The notes: generated by a model not told the origin, from the letters alone. A DNA stretch of 64,000 bases from Lysobacter defluvii IMMIB APB-9 = DSM 18482 (GCF_000423325.1 NZ_AUHT01000005.1:1-64000); one strand, 5' to 3'. Counted from the first letter of the stretch, positions 1-8,317 are shown. Program-made: numbers and translations.

Positions 1-1284
1 GCCAACCGCCGCGAGATCCTCGATCCCGTACCAGAACACCTTCCACTCCTCCTGCCGCAGGAAACCGTCGGCCTCGGCCTGGTAGAACGCGTTGACCGGA
101 TTGCCGTGGCGCGAGCGCCAGAACAGCCGCGGCGTCTGCTCGCGCATCACCTGCCACACCGCGCGGCCCAGGCCCTCGCCCTGGGCTTCGTCGAGCACGG
201 CGAACTTGTCCAGGTAGGCCTCGCCGTCCACGTCGGCCAGGATCACCGCGGCGCGGTAGTTCTCGCTGACGTAGGCGCGCTGCAGCGGCGTGCGCTCGAA
301 GTAGTCGTCCACCAGGGTCCGCCCGAAGGCCGACTCGATCAGCGCGCGCAGGCGTGGCAGGTCCAGCTCGTCCCAGCGGGTCGCCTGCAACACCTTCTCG
401 CCCCGCCGCACCAGGGTGCCCGAGCCCTTGTGGGTGAACAGCTCGCTGGCCAGCTCGGCCGGGCGGGTGATGGAGACCGAGGATGACGGCGGCAGGTCGT
501 CCAGCAGCTCGCGGATCTGGGCCAGCTTCAGCCGCATGCCGCCGTTGACCCAGGGCGCCTCCATGAGCGCGTCGTACTCGGTGGACAGGTTGATCGAGTC
601 GATCACCCTGCCCTCCTCGTCCAGCAGCCCGCCGGTACCGGTCAGGAAGATGATCTTGTAGGGCTGCAGCAGACGCACCAGTGCGTTTGCGGCGAAGTCG
701 GCGTTGATGTTGACGATCTGCCCGCCGGCGGTCTCGCCCAGGCTGGCGATCACCGGGATCGAGCCGGCGGCCAGGGCGGAGCGGATCGGGGCGCGCTCCA
801 CCCCGGACACCTCGCCCACCAGGCCAAGCCGGACCGGATCGATCACCCGGGCCTCGAACACGCCCGACACGATCGACGTGGCGCGCGCGTCATGCCGCTG
901 GAGGGCTTCCACCAGCCGCAGGTTCTGGGCATGGAATACCTTGCGCACCACCGCCAGTGCCTGTGGCGAGGTGATGCGCAGGCCGTCGACGGTCTGCTTC
1001 TCGATCCCGGCGGCAGCCAGCTCCTCGTCGAGCTGCGGACCAGCGCCGTGGACCACGATCGGGGTCAGGCCGACGTCCTGCAGGAAGGCCAGCGAGGACG
1101 CCAGCGCGTCGAGGTCGTCGCGCAGCACCGCCCCGCCAACCTTGACCACCGCGAAGCGCGCGGCGTCGAGCTGCGAGAACCGCTTGAGGTACTGGCTGAC
1201 CTCGCGCGTGCTGGCCATGGACGAGAGCAGCCGGACGATGGTCTGGCGGGTCTGCAGGTCGTGCTGGGAAGGGGGGATGGTCAT
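1..1284 (-). CDS. argB: Bifunctional N-acetylglutamate synthase/kinase, C-terminus cut by window edge
   Basis: First two steps of arginine synthesis: acetylation of glutamate and phosphorylation of N-acetylglutamate. The reading frame stays open from ATG 1284 to base 1 (428 codons), so only a short C-terminal tail can be missing. Residues about 40-100 show the amino-acid-kinase start ([14 protein letters not shown], then [15 protein letters not shown]). A linker ([33 protein letters not shown]) follows near residue 250. The rest looks like the GNAT domain of the xanthomonad NAGS-K fusion ([33 protein letters not shown]). The start overlaps the argE stop as ATGA, so translation is probably coupled. 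The fused architecture is known for Xanthomonas; the assignment here is by motif reading. Confidence 0.9.
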   Translation of the reverse strand, partial: MTIPPSQHDLQTRQTIVRLLSSMASTREVSQYLKRFSQLDAARFAVVKVGGAVLRDDLDALASSLAFLQDVGLTPIVVHGAGPQLDEELAAAGIEKQTVDGLRITSPQALAVVRKVFHAQNLRLVEALQRHDARATSIVSGVFEARVIDPVRLGLVGEVSGVERAPIRSALAAGSIPVIASLGETAGGQIVNINADFAANALVRLLQPYKIIFLTGTGGLLDEEGRVIDSINLSTEYDALMEAPWVNGGMRLKLAQIRELLDDLPPSSSVSITRPAELASELFTHKGSGTLVRRGEKVLQATRWDELDLPRLRALIESAFGRTLVDDYFERTPLQRAYVSENYRAAVILADVDGEAYLDKFAVLDEAQGEGLGRAVWQVMREQTPRLFWRSRHGNPVNAFYQAEADGFLRQEEWKVFWYGIEDLAAVG

Positions 1285-2393
1285 TGCTGTCCACCGTCAT
1301 GCCCGCGAAGGATGCGGGTGATCGATTCGGCGTAGCGTTGCAGCTGGTCGATAGTGACCCACTCGTCCGCGGCGTGGGCCTGGGCGATGTCGCCGGGGCC
1401 GTAGACCAGTGCGGTCAGACCGGCCGCGGAGAACAGCGAGGCCTCGGTCCAGAAGTCGACCGCGTTGCCGATCGGCAGGCCGAGCGCGTCGGCCAGGTCA
1501 CGGGCCGCGAGGCGCCGGTCCTCGGCGTCGGCGATGTCGCCCGCCGGCAGCGGCGGGCCGCGGAAGGTCTCTTCGTAGTGGCCAAGGGCGGTATCGGGCG
1601 CCAGGCCGCGCAGGCGCCCGTGCAGCGCGTCGATCGACATCGAAGGCAGCGGCCGGAAGCCGAAGCGGACTTCCGCCGACGGCGCGATCATGTTCGCCTT
1701 GATGCCGCCTTCGACCCGGCCGATGTTGAAGCGCAGCCCGGACAGCCCGCCGAAGCGCTGGTGGGCCTCGCCCTCGACCAGCTCCAGCGCTCGGCTGCCC
1801 CAGCGCATCGCCTGGTGCAACGCACTGGCCTCGATCGCATCCGCTCCGGACGCGTGCCCCGCGCTGCCCTTGAAGCGCATCAGCACCGAGCTGATCCCAC
1901 GGTGGGCGAGCACCGCCTCACAGCCGGTCGGCTCGGCGATGACCGCCTCGCTGAAGCCATGGTCGCCAGCCAGGAAGGCGTTGATGCAGCGCGCATCGTT
2001 GGCCTCCTCGTCGGTCGAGAACAGGAAGGCGGCATCGCCCGTCGTGCGCGCGGCCGCGGCAAGCAGGCCCGCCGCCGCGCCCTTGATGTCGCAGGCGCCC
2101 AGCCCGATCGCCCGGCCGCCCTCCACCCGCAGCCGGTGCGGATCGGCGCTCCACGCCGGCGAGTCCGGCACCGTGTCCAGGTGCACGTTGAACACCCGCC
2201 GCGGAGTGCCCCGCACCGCCAGCATCGACACCGCCCCTGCACCGTGGTCCGTCACCTCGATCCGGAACCCGGGCAACTGCGCCCGCAGGTAATCAAAGAT
2301 CCCGCCGGTATCCATCGCACGCGGCGGATTCCGAGTATCAAACCCCACCAGCGCCTCCAGATGGCCCAGCACGACCTCAAGCACGGCCGCCAC
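1281..2393 (-). CDS. argE: N-acetyl-L-citrulline deacetylase (ArgE-like, M20 family)
   Basis: Zinc M20 deacylase of 370 aa. In xanthomonads this enzyme removes the acetyl group from N-acetylcitrulline, giving citrulline for ArgG. Visible metal-site motifs are VHLDTVPD (residues about 72-79), CDIKGAAAG and STDEEAND, followed by EAVIAEPT and the dimerisation region GHASGADA. The start is GTG at 2393, 17 bp inside the end of argG; the first residues match the family N-terminus ([16 protein letters not shown]). The stop shares bases with the argB ATG. The last eight residues (RGHDGGQQ) go beyond the usual family end and are encoded by a REP-like palindrome. True ArgE (acetylornithine deacetylase) is the alternative, but the adjacent AOTCase favours acetylcitrulline. 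Confidence 0.9.
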   Translation of the reverse strand: MAAVLEVVLGHLEALVGFDTRNPPRAMDTGGIFDYLRAQLPGFRIEVTDHGAGAVSMLAVRGTPRRVFNVHLDTVPDSPAWSADPHRLRVEGGRAIGLGACDIKGAAAGLLAAAARTTGDAAFLFSTDEEANDARCINAFLAGDHGFSEAVIAEPTGCEAVLAHRGISSVLMRFKGSAGHASGADAIEASALHQAMRWGSRALELVEGEAHQRFGGLSGLRFNIGRVEGGIKANMIAPSAEVRFGFRPLPSMSIDALHGRLRGLAPDTALGHYEETFRGPPLPAGDIADAEDRRLAARDLADALGLPIGNAVDFWTEASLFSAAGLTALVYGPGDIAQAHAADEWVTIDQLQRYAESITRILRGHDGGQQ

Positions 2394-3618
2394 CCCCGTT
2401 CCCTGTTCCCTGTTCCCCGTTCCCGCCCTTGTTCACCTGCGCCCACAACGTGCTGCTCATCCCAAACAACTTGATGAACCCCTCCGCCTCCGCAACGCCC
2501 CAGTCCGCGGCCTGGGCATAGGTCGCCCCGGCCGCCGCGAGGATGTGCGGAGATTCCACCGCCACCGCGTCCACGCGCCCGCCCTCGGTGCGCAGGACCA
2601 CCTCGCCGTTGACCTTCGCCTGGCTGGAGGCAAGGAACGCCTCCAGGTCGGCCTTGAGCGGATCGGAGAAGAAGCCCTCGTAGACCAGTTCCACCCACTT
2701 GCGCGCGACCTCGGGCTTGAAGCGGTTCTGGTGCTTGCTCAGCACGGCCTCCTCCAGCGCCCGGTGCGCGGTCAGCAAGGCGACCAGGCCGGGGGCCTCG
2801 TAGACGATCCGGCCCTTCAGTCCGATCGTCGTGTCGCCGGTGTAGAGGCCACGGCCCACGCCGTACCGGGCGAAGGCCGGGTTGAGCCGGGCCAGCAACT
2901 CGTGCCCGGGCAGGCGTTCGCCGTCGAGGCTCACCGCCTCGCCGTGCTCGAAACCGATCCTGACTTCGAGCGCTTCGGCGGGCCACTGTGCACGCGGCAG
3001 GCACCAGCCGCCCGCGCCCTCGCCCGGCGCCTGCCACTGGTCGATCTCGCCGCCCGACAGGGTCACCCCCAGCAGGTTCTCGTTGATGGTGTAGGCCTGC
3101 TGCTTGCTGCGCACCCCGAAGCCGCGCTCTTCCAGGTAGGCCTGCTCGTAGGCGCGGACCTGGGTGTGCTCCTTCTGGATTTCGCGGATCGGCGCGACGA
3201 TCTCGTAGTCGCCGCGTGCCTTGACCGCCAGGTCGAAGCGCACCTGGTCGTTGCCCATCCCGGTGCAGCCGTGGGCGATCGCCCGCGTCCCCAGCTCAGT
3301 CGCGCGCCGGAGCGCAGCGTCCACGATCAGGTAACGGTCGGACACCAGCAGCGGGTACTGCCCCTGGTAGCCCTCCCCCGCCCACACGAACGGCTTGACG
3401 AACCCGTCCCAGATCGCCGGCCCCCCATCGACGGTGACATGGCTGGCGACGCCCAGCTCGTGGGCACGCTGCTCGATGTAGGCACGCTCCTCCGCATCGA
3501 CGCCGCCGGTATCGGCGAAAACCGTATGCACCCGCCAGCCGCGCTCGGCGAGCCAGGGAACGCAGAAGCTGGTGTCGAGGCCGCCGGAGAAGGCGAGGAC
3601 GATGTCTTTGCTGGTCAC
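2377..3618 (-). CDS. argG: Argininosuccinate synthase
   Basis: Joins citrulline and aspartate, using ATP, to give argininosuccinate. It has 413 aa with the N-type pyrophosphatase loop AFSGGLDTS at residues 9-17, the citrulline-site region [13 protein letters not shown], and later [12 protein letters not shown]. The start is GTG 3618, since the ATP loop follows directly. The last about 15 residues ([16 protein letters not shown]) are low-complexity and come from four tandem GGGAACR heptamers at 2397-2424, so the C-terminus has probably been extended by repeat DNA into the start of argE. It lies between the AOTCase gene and argE in the same direction, separated from AOTCase by a palindromic repeat pair. 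Confidence 0.95.
   Translation of the reverse strand: MTSKDIVLAFSGGLDTSFCVPWLAERGWRVHTVFADTGGVDAEERAYIEQRAHELGVASHVTVDGGPAIWDGFVKPFVWAGEGYQGQYPLLVSDRYLIVDAALRRATELGTRAIAHGCTGMGNDQVRFDLAVKARGDYEIVAPIREIQKEHTQVRAYEQAYLEERGFGVRSKQQAYTINENLLGVTLSGGEIDQWQAPGEGAGGWCLPRAQWPAEALEVRIGFEHGEAVSLDGERLPGHELLARLNPAFARYGVGRGLYTGDTTIGLKGRIVYEAPGLVALLTAHRALEEAVLSKHQNRFKPEVARKWVELVYEGFFSDPLKADLEAFLASSQAKVNGEVVLRTEGGRVDAVAVESPHILAAAGATYAQAADWGVAEAEGFIKLFGMSSTLWAQVNKGGNGEQGTGNGGGGRA
2397..2424. repeat. Four tandem heptamers (GGGAACA/GGGAACG on the minus strand)
   Basis: On the plus strand the units read CGTTCCC, TGTTCCC, TGTTCCC and CGTTCCC, back to back. They lie in the 3' end of argG, immediately upstream of the argE GTG start, and encode the Gly/Asn/Glu/Gln tail of ArgG. 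Because 7 is not a multiple of 3, gain or loss of one unit would shift the argG frame near its end. Confidence 0.8.
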
Positions 3619-3640
3619 GGGGAGGGGGATCCTGGTTTCT

Positions 3641-3681
3641 AAGCCCCCTCTCCCGCTTGCGGGAGAGGGTTGGGGTGAGGG
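3641..3681. repeat. REP-like palindrome, left member of an inverted pair
   Basis: Contains the perfect hairpin CTCTCCCGC-TT-GCGGGAGAG followed by GGTTGGGGTGAGGG. It lies in the argG/AOTCase gap and is inverted relative to the element at 3711-3760. Such GC-rich, CCCTCATCC-type palindromes are widespread between xanthomonad genes. Confidence 0.75.
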
Positions 3682-3710
3682 GAGTTTTTGATTTTCGTGG
3701 GGGCGGGAGC

Positions 3711-3760
3711 TGCCCTCATCCGCCCCTTCGGGGCACCTTCTCCCGCGAGCGGGAGAAGGG
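3711..3760. repeat. REP-like palindrome, right member of an inverted pair
   Basis: Reads TGCCCTCATCCGCCCC, a small TTCG-loop hairpin GCCCC-TTCG-GGGC, then CCTTCTCCCGC-GA-GCGGGAGAAGG. Together with 3641-3681 it forms a BIME-like pair that could stabilise or terminate mRNA between AOTCase and argG. Confidence 0.75.
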
Positions 3761-3770
3761 TGTCACTGCG

Positions 3771-4778
3771 TCAGCTGGCGAGGGCGGCCATCACCGCCTT
3801 CTGCACATGCAACCGGTTCTCCGCCTCCTCGACCGCGATGCACGACGGCGAGTCCATCACCGCATCGGTGGCCTTGACGTTGCGGCGCAGGGGCAGGCAG
3901 TGGCTGAAGGCGGCATTGTTGGTCAGGGCCATCTTCCGCTCGTCGACGATGAAGTGGGCGTACCGGTCGCGGATCGCTTTCTCGGCTTCCCAGTTGCCGA
4001 AGTACGGGATCGCGCCCCAGCTCTTGGCGTACACGACGTCGGCGCCCGCGTAGGCGCTGTCGATGTCGTGGCTGACGCTCAGCGAGCCGCCGTGGGCGGC
4101 GACGTTGTCGCGGGCCCAGCCCATGTAGCGCTCGTCGAGCACGTACTCGGGCGTGGGGCACAGCAGGGTCACGTCCATGCCCATGCGGGTGGCGATGGTC
4201 AGAGCGGAGTTGGCCACGGCGGTGTTGAGCGGCTTCGGGTGGTAGGTCCAGGTCAGGACGTACTTCCGGCCGCGCAGGTCGGTGGTGCCGAAGTGCTCCT
4301 GCAGCGCCATCGCGTGCGCCAGCTCCTGGCACGGGTGGGTGATGGTCTCCATGTTGATGACCGGCACCGGGCTGTACTTGGCGAACGCCTTCAGGACGCG
4401 GTCCTCGCGATCGACCGACCAGTCGGTGAACTTCGGGAACGCGCGCACGCCGATCAGGTCGGCGTAGCGGCCGAGCACGCGGGCGACCTCGGCGATGTGC
4501 TCCTCGGCCTCGCCGTCCATCACCACGCCGGTGTCGAACTCGATCGGCCAGGCGTCCTTGCCGGGCTGCAGCACCACCGCGTGGCCGCCCAGCTGGAAGG
4601 CGCCCAGCTCGAAGCTGGTGCGGGTGCGCATGGAGGGGTTGAAGAACACCAGGGCGATCGAGCGCCCGCGCAGCTGGTCGCCCAATGGGGTGCGCTTGAA
4701 GCGCGCCGCGCTTTCAAGCAGCGCGTCCAGGTCGGGGCGGGACCAGTCCTGGGTGTTGAGGAAGTGGCGGGGGGTCAT
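3771..4778 (-). CDS. argF': N-acetylornithine carbamoyltransferase (AOTCase)
   Basis: Transfers a carbamoyl group from carbamoyl phosphate to N-acetyl-L-ornithine, giving N-acetylcitrulline. It has 335 aa with the carbamoyl-phosphate motif FFNPSMRTRTSFE at residues about 46-58. The family-specific segment KDAWPIEFDTGVVMDG includes the Glu that separates AOTCase from ornithine carbamoyltransferase. Further motifs are THPCQELAHA, WTYHPKPLNTA and HCLPLRRNVKA. It is the first gene of the minus-strand arginine cluster. Its about 100 bp upstream hold a hairpin and a possible arginine-rich leader peptide. The plain OTCase alternative is unlikely given the acetyl-specific segments and the neighbouring deacetylase. 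Confidence 0.93.
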   Translation of the reverse strand: MTPRHFLNTQDWSRPDLDALLESAARFKRTPLGDQLRGRSIALVFFNPSMRTRTSFELGAFQLGGHAVVLQPGKDAWPIEFDTGVVMDGEAEEHIAEVARVLGRYADLIGVRAFPKFTDWSVDREDRVLKAFAKYSPVPVINMETITHPCQELAHAMALQEHFGTTDLRGRKYVLTWTYHPKPLNTAVANSALTIATRMGMDVTLLCPTPEYVLDERYMGWARDNVAAHGGSLSVSHDIDSAYAGADVVYAKSWGAIPYFGNWEAEKAIRDRYAHFIVDERKMALTNNAAFSHCLPLRRNVKATDAVMDSPSCIAVEEAENRLHVQKAVMAALAS

Positions 4779-4831
4779 CGCGGGCTCCGGGAGGGATACG
4801 GGGAAACCGTTCGCCGGGCGATGAAAACGAC

Positions 4832-4857
4832 AAAGCCCAGCGCGGTGGCTGGGCTTT
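4832..4857 (-). terminator. Candidate attenuator hairpin upstream of AOTCase gene
   Basis: A ten-pair stem, AAAGCCCAGC with GCTGGGCTTT, and a six-base loop. On the minus strand the stem is followed by a T-rich stretch (GTCGTTTTC). It lies 35 bp after the stop of the small Arg-rich reading frame and about 50 bp before the AOTCase start, the geometry of a transcription attenuator. It could equally be an ordinary terminator of the upstream gene. Confidence 0.6.
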
Positions 4858-4891
4858 TGCGTGCAGGCGTGGAACGAATGCGTGCGAGCGG

Positions 4892-4996
4892 CTACCCGGC
4901 CGTGAGGTCAGGCTGGCGTCGGCGCGCGCGCGAGGTCATCCCTGCCGCCATGCGGGCGGAGGTCAGGATCTCGGCGTTGGCGCGGGGCGCATTCAT
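4892..4996 (-). CDS. Possible arginine-rich leader peptide
   Basis: A 34-codon frame beginning ATG at 4996 with six Arg codons, four of them in the run SRARRRQ just before the stop (TAG 4894-4892). Later in-frame ATGs (4951, 4939) would give 19 or 15 residues and keep the Arg cluster. No Shine-Dalgarno precedes ATG 4996. However, a TTGCCG-N17-GAAGAT promoter-like sequence (5035-5007) would start transcription within a few bases of it, which fits a leaderless mRNA. Followed by the 4832-4857 hairpin and then AOTCase. Translation and regulation are inference; in GC-rich DNA Arg codons are common, so chance is possible. Confidence 0.35.
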   Translation of the reverse strand: MNAPRANAEILTSARMAAGMTSRARRRQPDLTAG

Positions 4997-5006
4997 CAGG
5001 AGGCGG

Positions 5007-5035
5007 ATCTTCGCACGGGCGTGGGACGTCGGCAA
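5007..5035 (-). promoter_or_regulatory. Candidate promoter of the arginine cluster
   Basis: TTGCCG (5035-5030), 17 bp spacer, GAAGAT (5012-5007) on the minus strand. The -10 is weak, but its A2, A5 and T6 fit consensus. It sits just past the stop of the upstream envelope-protein gene. Confidence 0.35.
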
Positions 5036-5037
5036 GC

Positions 5038-5496
5038 TCATTGCGTGCTGCCTTCCGTCACCACCGGCGTGACGCCGATGCGGATCCGCAGCCGGTTGCC
5101 CGGATCGTCCGGCAGCCGCGAGCGGAACTTCAGGCCCTTGTAGTCGTAGTCGACGTCATAGGCGATCGGGCGGCGGAACTCACGCTCGACCGGGACCATC
5201 CGGCAGTCCTCCGCCGCCGCGGCACCGCCTGCCTCGTCCTGCCCGCCCAGTGCGTCGCGCACCCGGCCGACCACGCGCTGCAGGCGCGAGCCCTCCTGCG
5301 CGCCCTCCTCCACCGGGTCGCAGCGCTCCTCGACCGCGGTCGCGTTCAGGGTCTGGTACACCGGGGTGACCTGCAGCACCTGCGCGTAGGCGAAGCGGAC
5401 GTTCTCCGCCTGGATCACCGTGCGCGTCTCCTGCCCCCACGCGGGCGACGTCGCGACCGCGAGCAGCAACGTGGGCAACGCAAGGCTGGACTTCAT
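5038..5496 (-). CDS. Secreted or periplasmic envelope protein of unknown function
   Basis: A 152-aa protein whose first about 21 residues (KSSLALPTLLLAVATSPAWGQ) form a clear Sec signal peptide with an AWG-Q-type cleavage site. The mature part has NVRFAYAQVLQVTPVYQTL, an acidic cysteine-containing middle, and a C-terminal segment AYDVDYDYKGLKFRSRLPDDPGNRLRI. That tail resembles the end of xanthomonad glycine-zipper 2TM-type envelope proteins (YDVTY-Y-G-EY-T-L-DPG pattern), but no glycine zipper is present. Two cysteines could form a disulfide. ATG 5496 was chosen because it begins the signal peptide. Function unknown. Confidence 0.8.
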   Translation of the reverse strand: MKSSLALPTLLLAVATSPAWGQETRTVIQAENVRFAYAQVLQVTPVYQTLNATAVEERCDPVEEGAQEGSRLQRVVGRVRDALGGQDEAGGAAAAEDCRMVPVEREFRRPIAYDVDYDYKGLKFRSRLPDDPGNRLRIRIGVTPVVTEGSTQ

Positions 5497-5607
5497 CGGT
5501 GGGCGGACCCCTTCAGGCAACCGTGGGAGTGTAGGCGGGCGCGGCAGGCCCTGCGCTGAACCCGCACCTGCCGACAGGTCCGCGGCCGGCCGGTGCACTG
5601 CGCCGGG

Positions 5608-5613
5608 TAGAAT
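5608..5613 (+). promoter_or_regulatory. Candidate -10 box of cysS
   Basis: TAGAAT lies 24 bp before the cysS ATG. No convincing -35 was seen at normal spacing. Confidence 0.35.
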
Positions 5614-5637
5614 GTCGCAAACCCGCTTGACCTGCCC

Positions 5638-7005
5638 ATGAGCCTGCACCTCTACAACAGCCTGACGCGCCGCGTCGAAGCATTCCAGCCGCTCGACCCC
5701 GCCCGCCCCACCATGTACGTGTGCGGGCCGACTGTCTACAACTACGTCCACATCGGCAACGCGCGCGGGCCGGTGGTGTTCGGCGTGCTCGCCGACCTGT
5801 TGCGGCGCCGCCATGGCGGACTCGCCTACGCCCGCAACATCACCGACATCGACGACAAGATCAACGCCGCCGCCCGCGAGCAGGGCGTGCCGATTTCCGC
5901 GATCACCGACCGCTTCGCCGCCGCCTACCGCGAGGACATGGCCGCGCTGGGCGTCGCCCCCCCGGACATCGAGCCGGAGGCGACCGCCCACGTCGCCGAG
6001 ATCATCGCGATGGTGGAGCGTCTCATCGAACGCGGGCACGCCTACGAGGCGGAAGGCCACGTGCTGTTCGCAGTGGGCAGCTTCGACGGCTACGGCAAGC
6101 TCGCGCGCCGGGACCTTCGCGAGATGCTGGCCGGCGCCCGCGTCGAGGTCGCACCCTACAAGCGCGATCCGGGCGACTTCGTGCTGTGGAAGCCGTCCAC
6201 GCCCGACCTGCCCGGCTGGGAATCGCCGTGGGGCGTGGGCCGCCCCGGCTGGCACATCGAGTGCTCGGCGATGGCCGCCGCGCACCTGGGCGAGACCATC
6301 GACATCCACGCCGGCGGGGTCGACCTGCAGTTCCCCCACCACGAGAACGAGATCGCCCAGAGCGAATGCGCCCATGGCGGCCGCACCTTCGCCCGCTTCT
6401 GGCTGCACAACGGCATGCTGACCTTCGGCGGCGCGAAGATGAGCAAGTCGGTGGGCAACATCGAGAAGGTCCACGACCTGGTCCGCGAGCACCCGCCCGA
6501 GGCCCTGCGCTACGCACTGCTGAGCGCGCATTACCGGCAGCCGCTGGACTGGTCCGATGCGCTGATCGAGCAGAGCCGGCGCACCCTCGACCGGCTCTAC
6601 GGCACCCTGCGCGACCTGTCCGGCGTCGACGCCACGCCGGTGATCCCGGCCAGCATCGAGACCGCGCTGGACGACGACCTGAACACCCCGCAGGCGCTCG
6701 CGGAACTGGCGCGCATCGCCGGCGAGGCGCGCCGGACCGGCGACGACGAGGCGCGCGCCCGCGCCAAGGGCGAGCTGCTGGGCGCAGGACTCGCGCTGGG
6801 CCTGCTGCAGCAGGACCCCGCGCAGTGGTTCGGCGGTGGCGGCGACGACGGGGACGATGCCCGCGTCCAGGCGCTGGTCGACGAGCGCGCCGCCGCCAAG
6901 AAGGCGCGCGACTTCGCCCGCGCCGACGCGATCCGCGACCAGCTGGCCGCCGAGGGCGTGCTGCTGGAAGACACCCCCGCCGGCGTGCGCTGGCGCCGGG
7001 GCTGA
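5638..7005 (+). CDS. cysS: Cysteinyl-tRNA synthetase
   Basis: Class I synthetase charging tRNA-Cys. It has 455 aa. The zinc-site Cys is in VCGPTVYNY near residue 28, followed by the HIGH-like VHIGNARG. The other zinc ligands are in HIECSAMAA and the HHENE motif at about 236-240, and the catalytic KMSKS loop is AKMSKSVGN. The C-terminal part carries the DALR region and the tRNA-binding helices ([23 protein letters not shown]), and the protein ends at normal length ([14 protein letters not shown]). sufE follows after 14 bp on the same strand; both are linked to cysteine sulfur use, though a shared transcript is inference. Confidence 0.98.
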   Translation: MSLHLYNSLTRRVEAFQPLDPARPTMYVCGPTVYNYVHIGNARGPVVFGVLADLLRRRHGGLAYARNITDIDDKINAAAREQGVPISAITDRFAAAYREDMAALGVAPPDIEPEATAHVAEIIAMVERLIERGHAYEAEGHVLFAVGSFDGYGKLARRDLREMLAGARVEVAPYKRDPGDFVLWKPSTPDLPGWESPWGVGRPGWHIECSAMAAAHLGETIDIHAGGVDLQFPHHENEIAQSECAHGGRTFARFWLHNGMLTFGGAKMSKSVGNIEKVHDLVREHPPEALRYALLSAHYRQPLDWSDALIEQSRRTLDRLYGTLRDLSGVDATPVIPASIETALDDDLNTPQALAELARIAGEARRTGDDEARARAKGELLGAGLALGLLQQDPAQWFGGGGDDGDDARVQALVDERAAAKKARDFARADAIRDQLAAEGVLLEDTPAGVRWRRG

Positions 7006-7019
7006 GACAAGAGGTAGCC

Positions 7020-7466
7020 GTGACCGACACCCCCGCATCCCCCTTCCCGCTCGAACCCACCCCGCAGGCCGCGCAGGACGCGATCCGCGAGGAGTTCGGC
7101 TTCTTCAGCGACTGGTCCGAGCGCTACCAGTACCTGATCGACCTGGGCCGCAAGCTGCCGGAGTTCCCGGAGGCGTGGAAGACCGAGGAACATCGCCTGC
7201 ACGGTTGCCAGTCGATGGTCTGGATCGTGCCCGAGGCCGACCGCGAGCGGCTGCGCTTCCACGCGGTCAGCGACTCGACGATCGTGTCGGGCCTGATCTA
7301 CCTCGCGCTGCGCGTGTACTCCGGGCGCACGCCGGCGGAGATCCTGGCGACCGATCCCGACTACGTCGGCGACATCGGCCTGTCCCGGCAGCTCTCGCCC
7401 ACGCGCAGCAACGGGCTGGCCGCCCTGCTCGCCTTCATCCGCAACGAGGCGGAGCGGCGGGCGTAG
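7020..7466 (+). CDS. sufE: SufE-type cysteine desulfuration protein
   Basis: Accepts sulfane sulfur from a SufS-type cysteine desulfurase and passes it to the Fe-S scaffold. It has 148 aa and starts at GTG 7020 (VTDTPASPF). The sulfur-acceptor cysteine is in EEHRLHGCQSMVW, and the family features EEF-FFSDWSERYQYLIDLGR and SNGLAALLAFI are present. No suf operon lies in the window, so it acts in trans or serves another desulfurase. It is followed by a REP-like palindrome and a strong bidirectional terminator shared with the convergent dksA-like gene. Confidence 0.93.
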   Translation: MTDTPASPFPLEPTPQAAQDAIREEFGFFSDWSERYQYLIDLGRKLPEFPEAWKTEEHRLHGCQSMVWIVPEADRERLRFHAVSDSTIVSGLIYLALRVYSGRTPAEILATDPDYVGDIGLSRQLSPTRSNGLAALLAFIRNEAERRA

Positions 7467-7474
7467 CCGCAAAC

Positions 7475-7501
7475 GTCATTCCCGCGAATGCGGGAATCCA
7501 G
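7475..7501. repeat. REP-like palindrome (GTCATTCCCGCG type)
   Basis: GTCATTCCCGC-GAAT-GCGGGAATCCAG: a nine-pair stem with short loop, directly after sufE. This is a different family from those at 3641-3760 and at 35244. A degenerate relative seems to form the 3' end of argE (1295-1318). Confidence 0.75.
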
Positions 7502-7517
7502 ACCTCCGGAAAAGCGA

Positions 7518-7540
7518 AGGCCCCGCTACAGGCGGGGCCT
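7518..7540. terminator. Bidirectional terminator between sufE and dksA-like gene
   Basis: Nine-pair stem AGGCCCCGC/GCGGGGCCT with loop TACAG, followed by CCTCGTT on the plus strand and preceded by GCGAAGG. It lies between two convergent genes and can serve both. Confidence 0.75.
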
Positions 7541-7564
7541 CCTCGTTCACGCAATGCCGCAGGC

Positions 7565-8317
7565 TCAGTCGCCCATCTGCTTCTGCAGGTGCTCCCAGCG
7601 CTCCTGGGCGTCCAGGGTGCGCTCGGCGGTCAGGCGGGCCGACAGGCGGTCCAGGCCGATCTCCTCGCCGGTGTCCACGCAGTAGCCGTAGTCACCGGAG
7701 TCGACGCGCTTGAGCGTACTGTCGATCTTGCTGATCAGCTTGCGGTAGCGGTCGCGGGTGCGCAGCTCCAGCGAGTTCTCGGTCTCGCGGGTGGCGCGCT
7801 CGGCCTCGTCACCGACGTCGCGCACTTCGTCCTTGAGGTTCTCGATGGTCTGCTTGGACTCCTCGACCAGGTCCTCGCGCCACTGCAGGAGCTGCTGGCG
7901 GAAGTACTCGAGCTGCAACGGGCTCATGTACTCCTCTTCCGGGTCCGGGCGGTAGCCCTTGGGCAGGATCGGACGGCCGGTGTTCGAATCGGTCTTGTAT
8001 TGCACGATCTTGTACTTGCTCCGCGGGGTGGGGGCCTGCGGCTTGGCCGCGACCGCGACCGCGACCTTGGCCGGACGACGCGGCGCGGTGCCGCCGTTGC
8101 CGGACGCCGGCGCGGTGCTGGCCTTCGCAGGTGCCTTGTCGGCCCTGGCGGCGGTCTTCGCCGGTGCCTTCGCGGCCTTCTTCGCGGGTGCCTTGACCGC
8201 CTTGGTGGCGGCCTTCTTCGCTGCGGCCGCCTTCTTCACGGCCGGCGCCTTCTTGGCCGCCGTGGTCGCGCTGCTGGTGGCCTTGGCGGCCTTCTTGACG
8301 GTCTTCTTCTCTGCCAC
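7565..8317 (-). CDS. dksA: DksA-family RNA polymerase secondary-channel regulator with degenerate zinc finger
   Basis: Binds RNA polymerase with ppGpp to control rRNA and amino-acid promoters. It has 250 aa, against about 150 in E. coli. The extra length is an N-terminal Lys/Ala/Pro-rich tail (residues 1-95, repeated KKAA and APAKKA), as in other xanthomonads. The core has the coiled-coil region ([24 protein letters not shown], then DEAERATRE) with acidic tip residues. The four zinc cysteine positions (CX2C-X17-CX2C) read C213, T216, T234 and A237, so zinc binding is very unlikely. GTG 8317 was chosen because AAGGA lies nine bases upstream. RNA polymerase function is inferred from the family. 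Confidence 0.92.
   Translation of the reverse strand: MAEKKTVKKAAKATSSATTAAKKAPAVKKAAAAKKAATKAVKAPAKKAAKAPAKTAARADKAPAKASTAPASGNGGTAPRRPAKVAVAVAAKPQAPTPRSKYKIVQYKTDSNTGRPILPKGYRPDPEEEYMSPLQLEYFRQQLLQWREDLVEESKQTIENLKDEVRDVGDEAERATRETENSLELRTRDRYRKLISKIDSTLKRVDSGDYGYCVDTGEEIGLDRLSARLTAERTLDAQERWEHLQKQMGD

Noticed and set aside
5497-7038. Possible 500-residue N-terminal extension of the envelope protein at 5038-5496
   Set aside because: The extension is antisense to cysS and a clear signal peptide starts at 5496.
8020-8317. Lys/Ala/Pro repeats in the dksA N-terminus as an inserted element
   Set aside because: They are low-complexity coding sequence typical of xanthomonad DksA and histone-like tails, with no flanking repeats or frame breaks.
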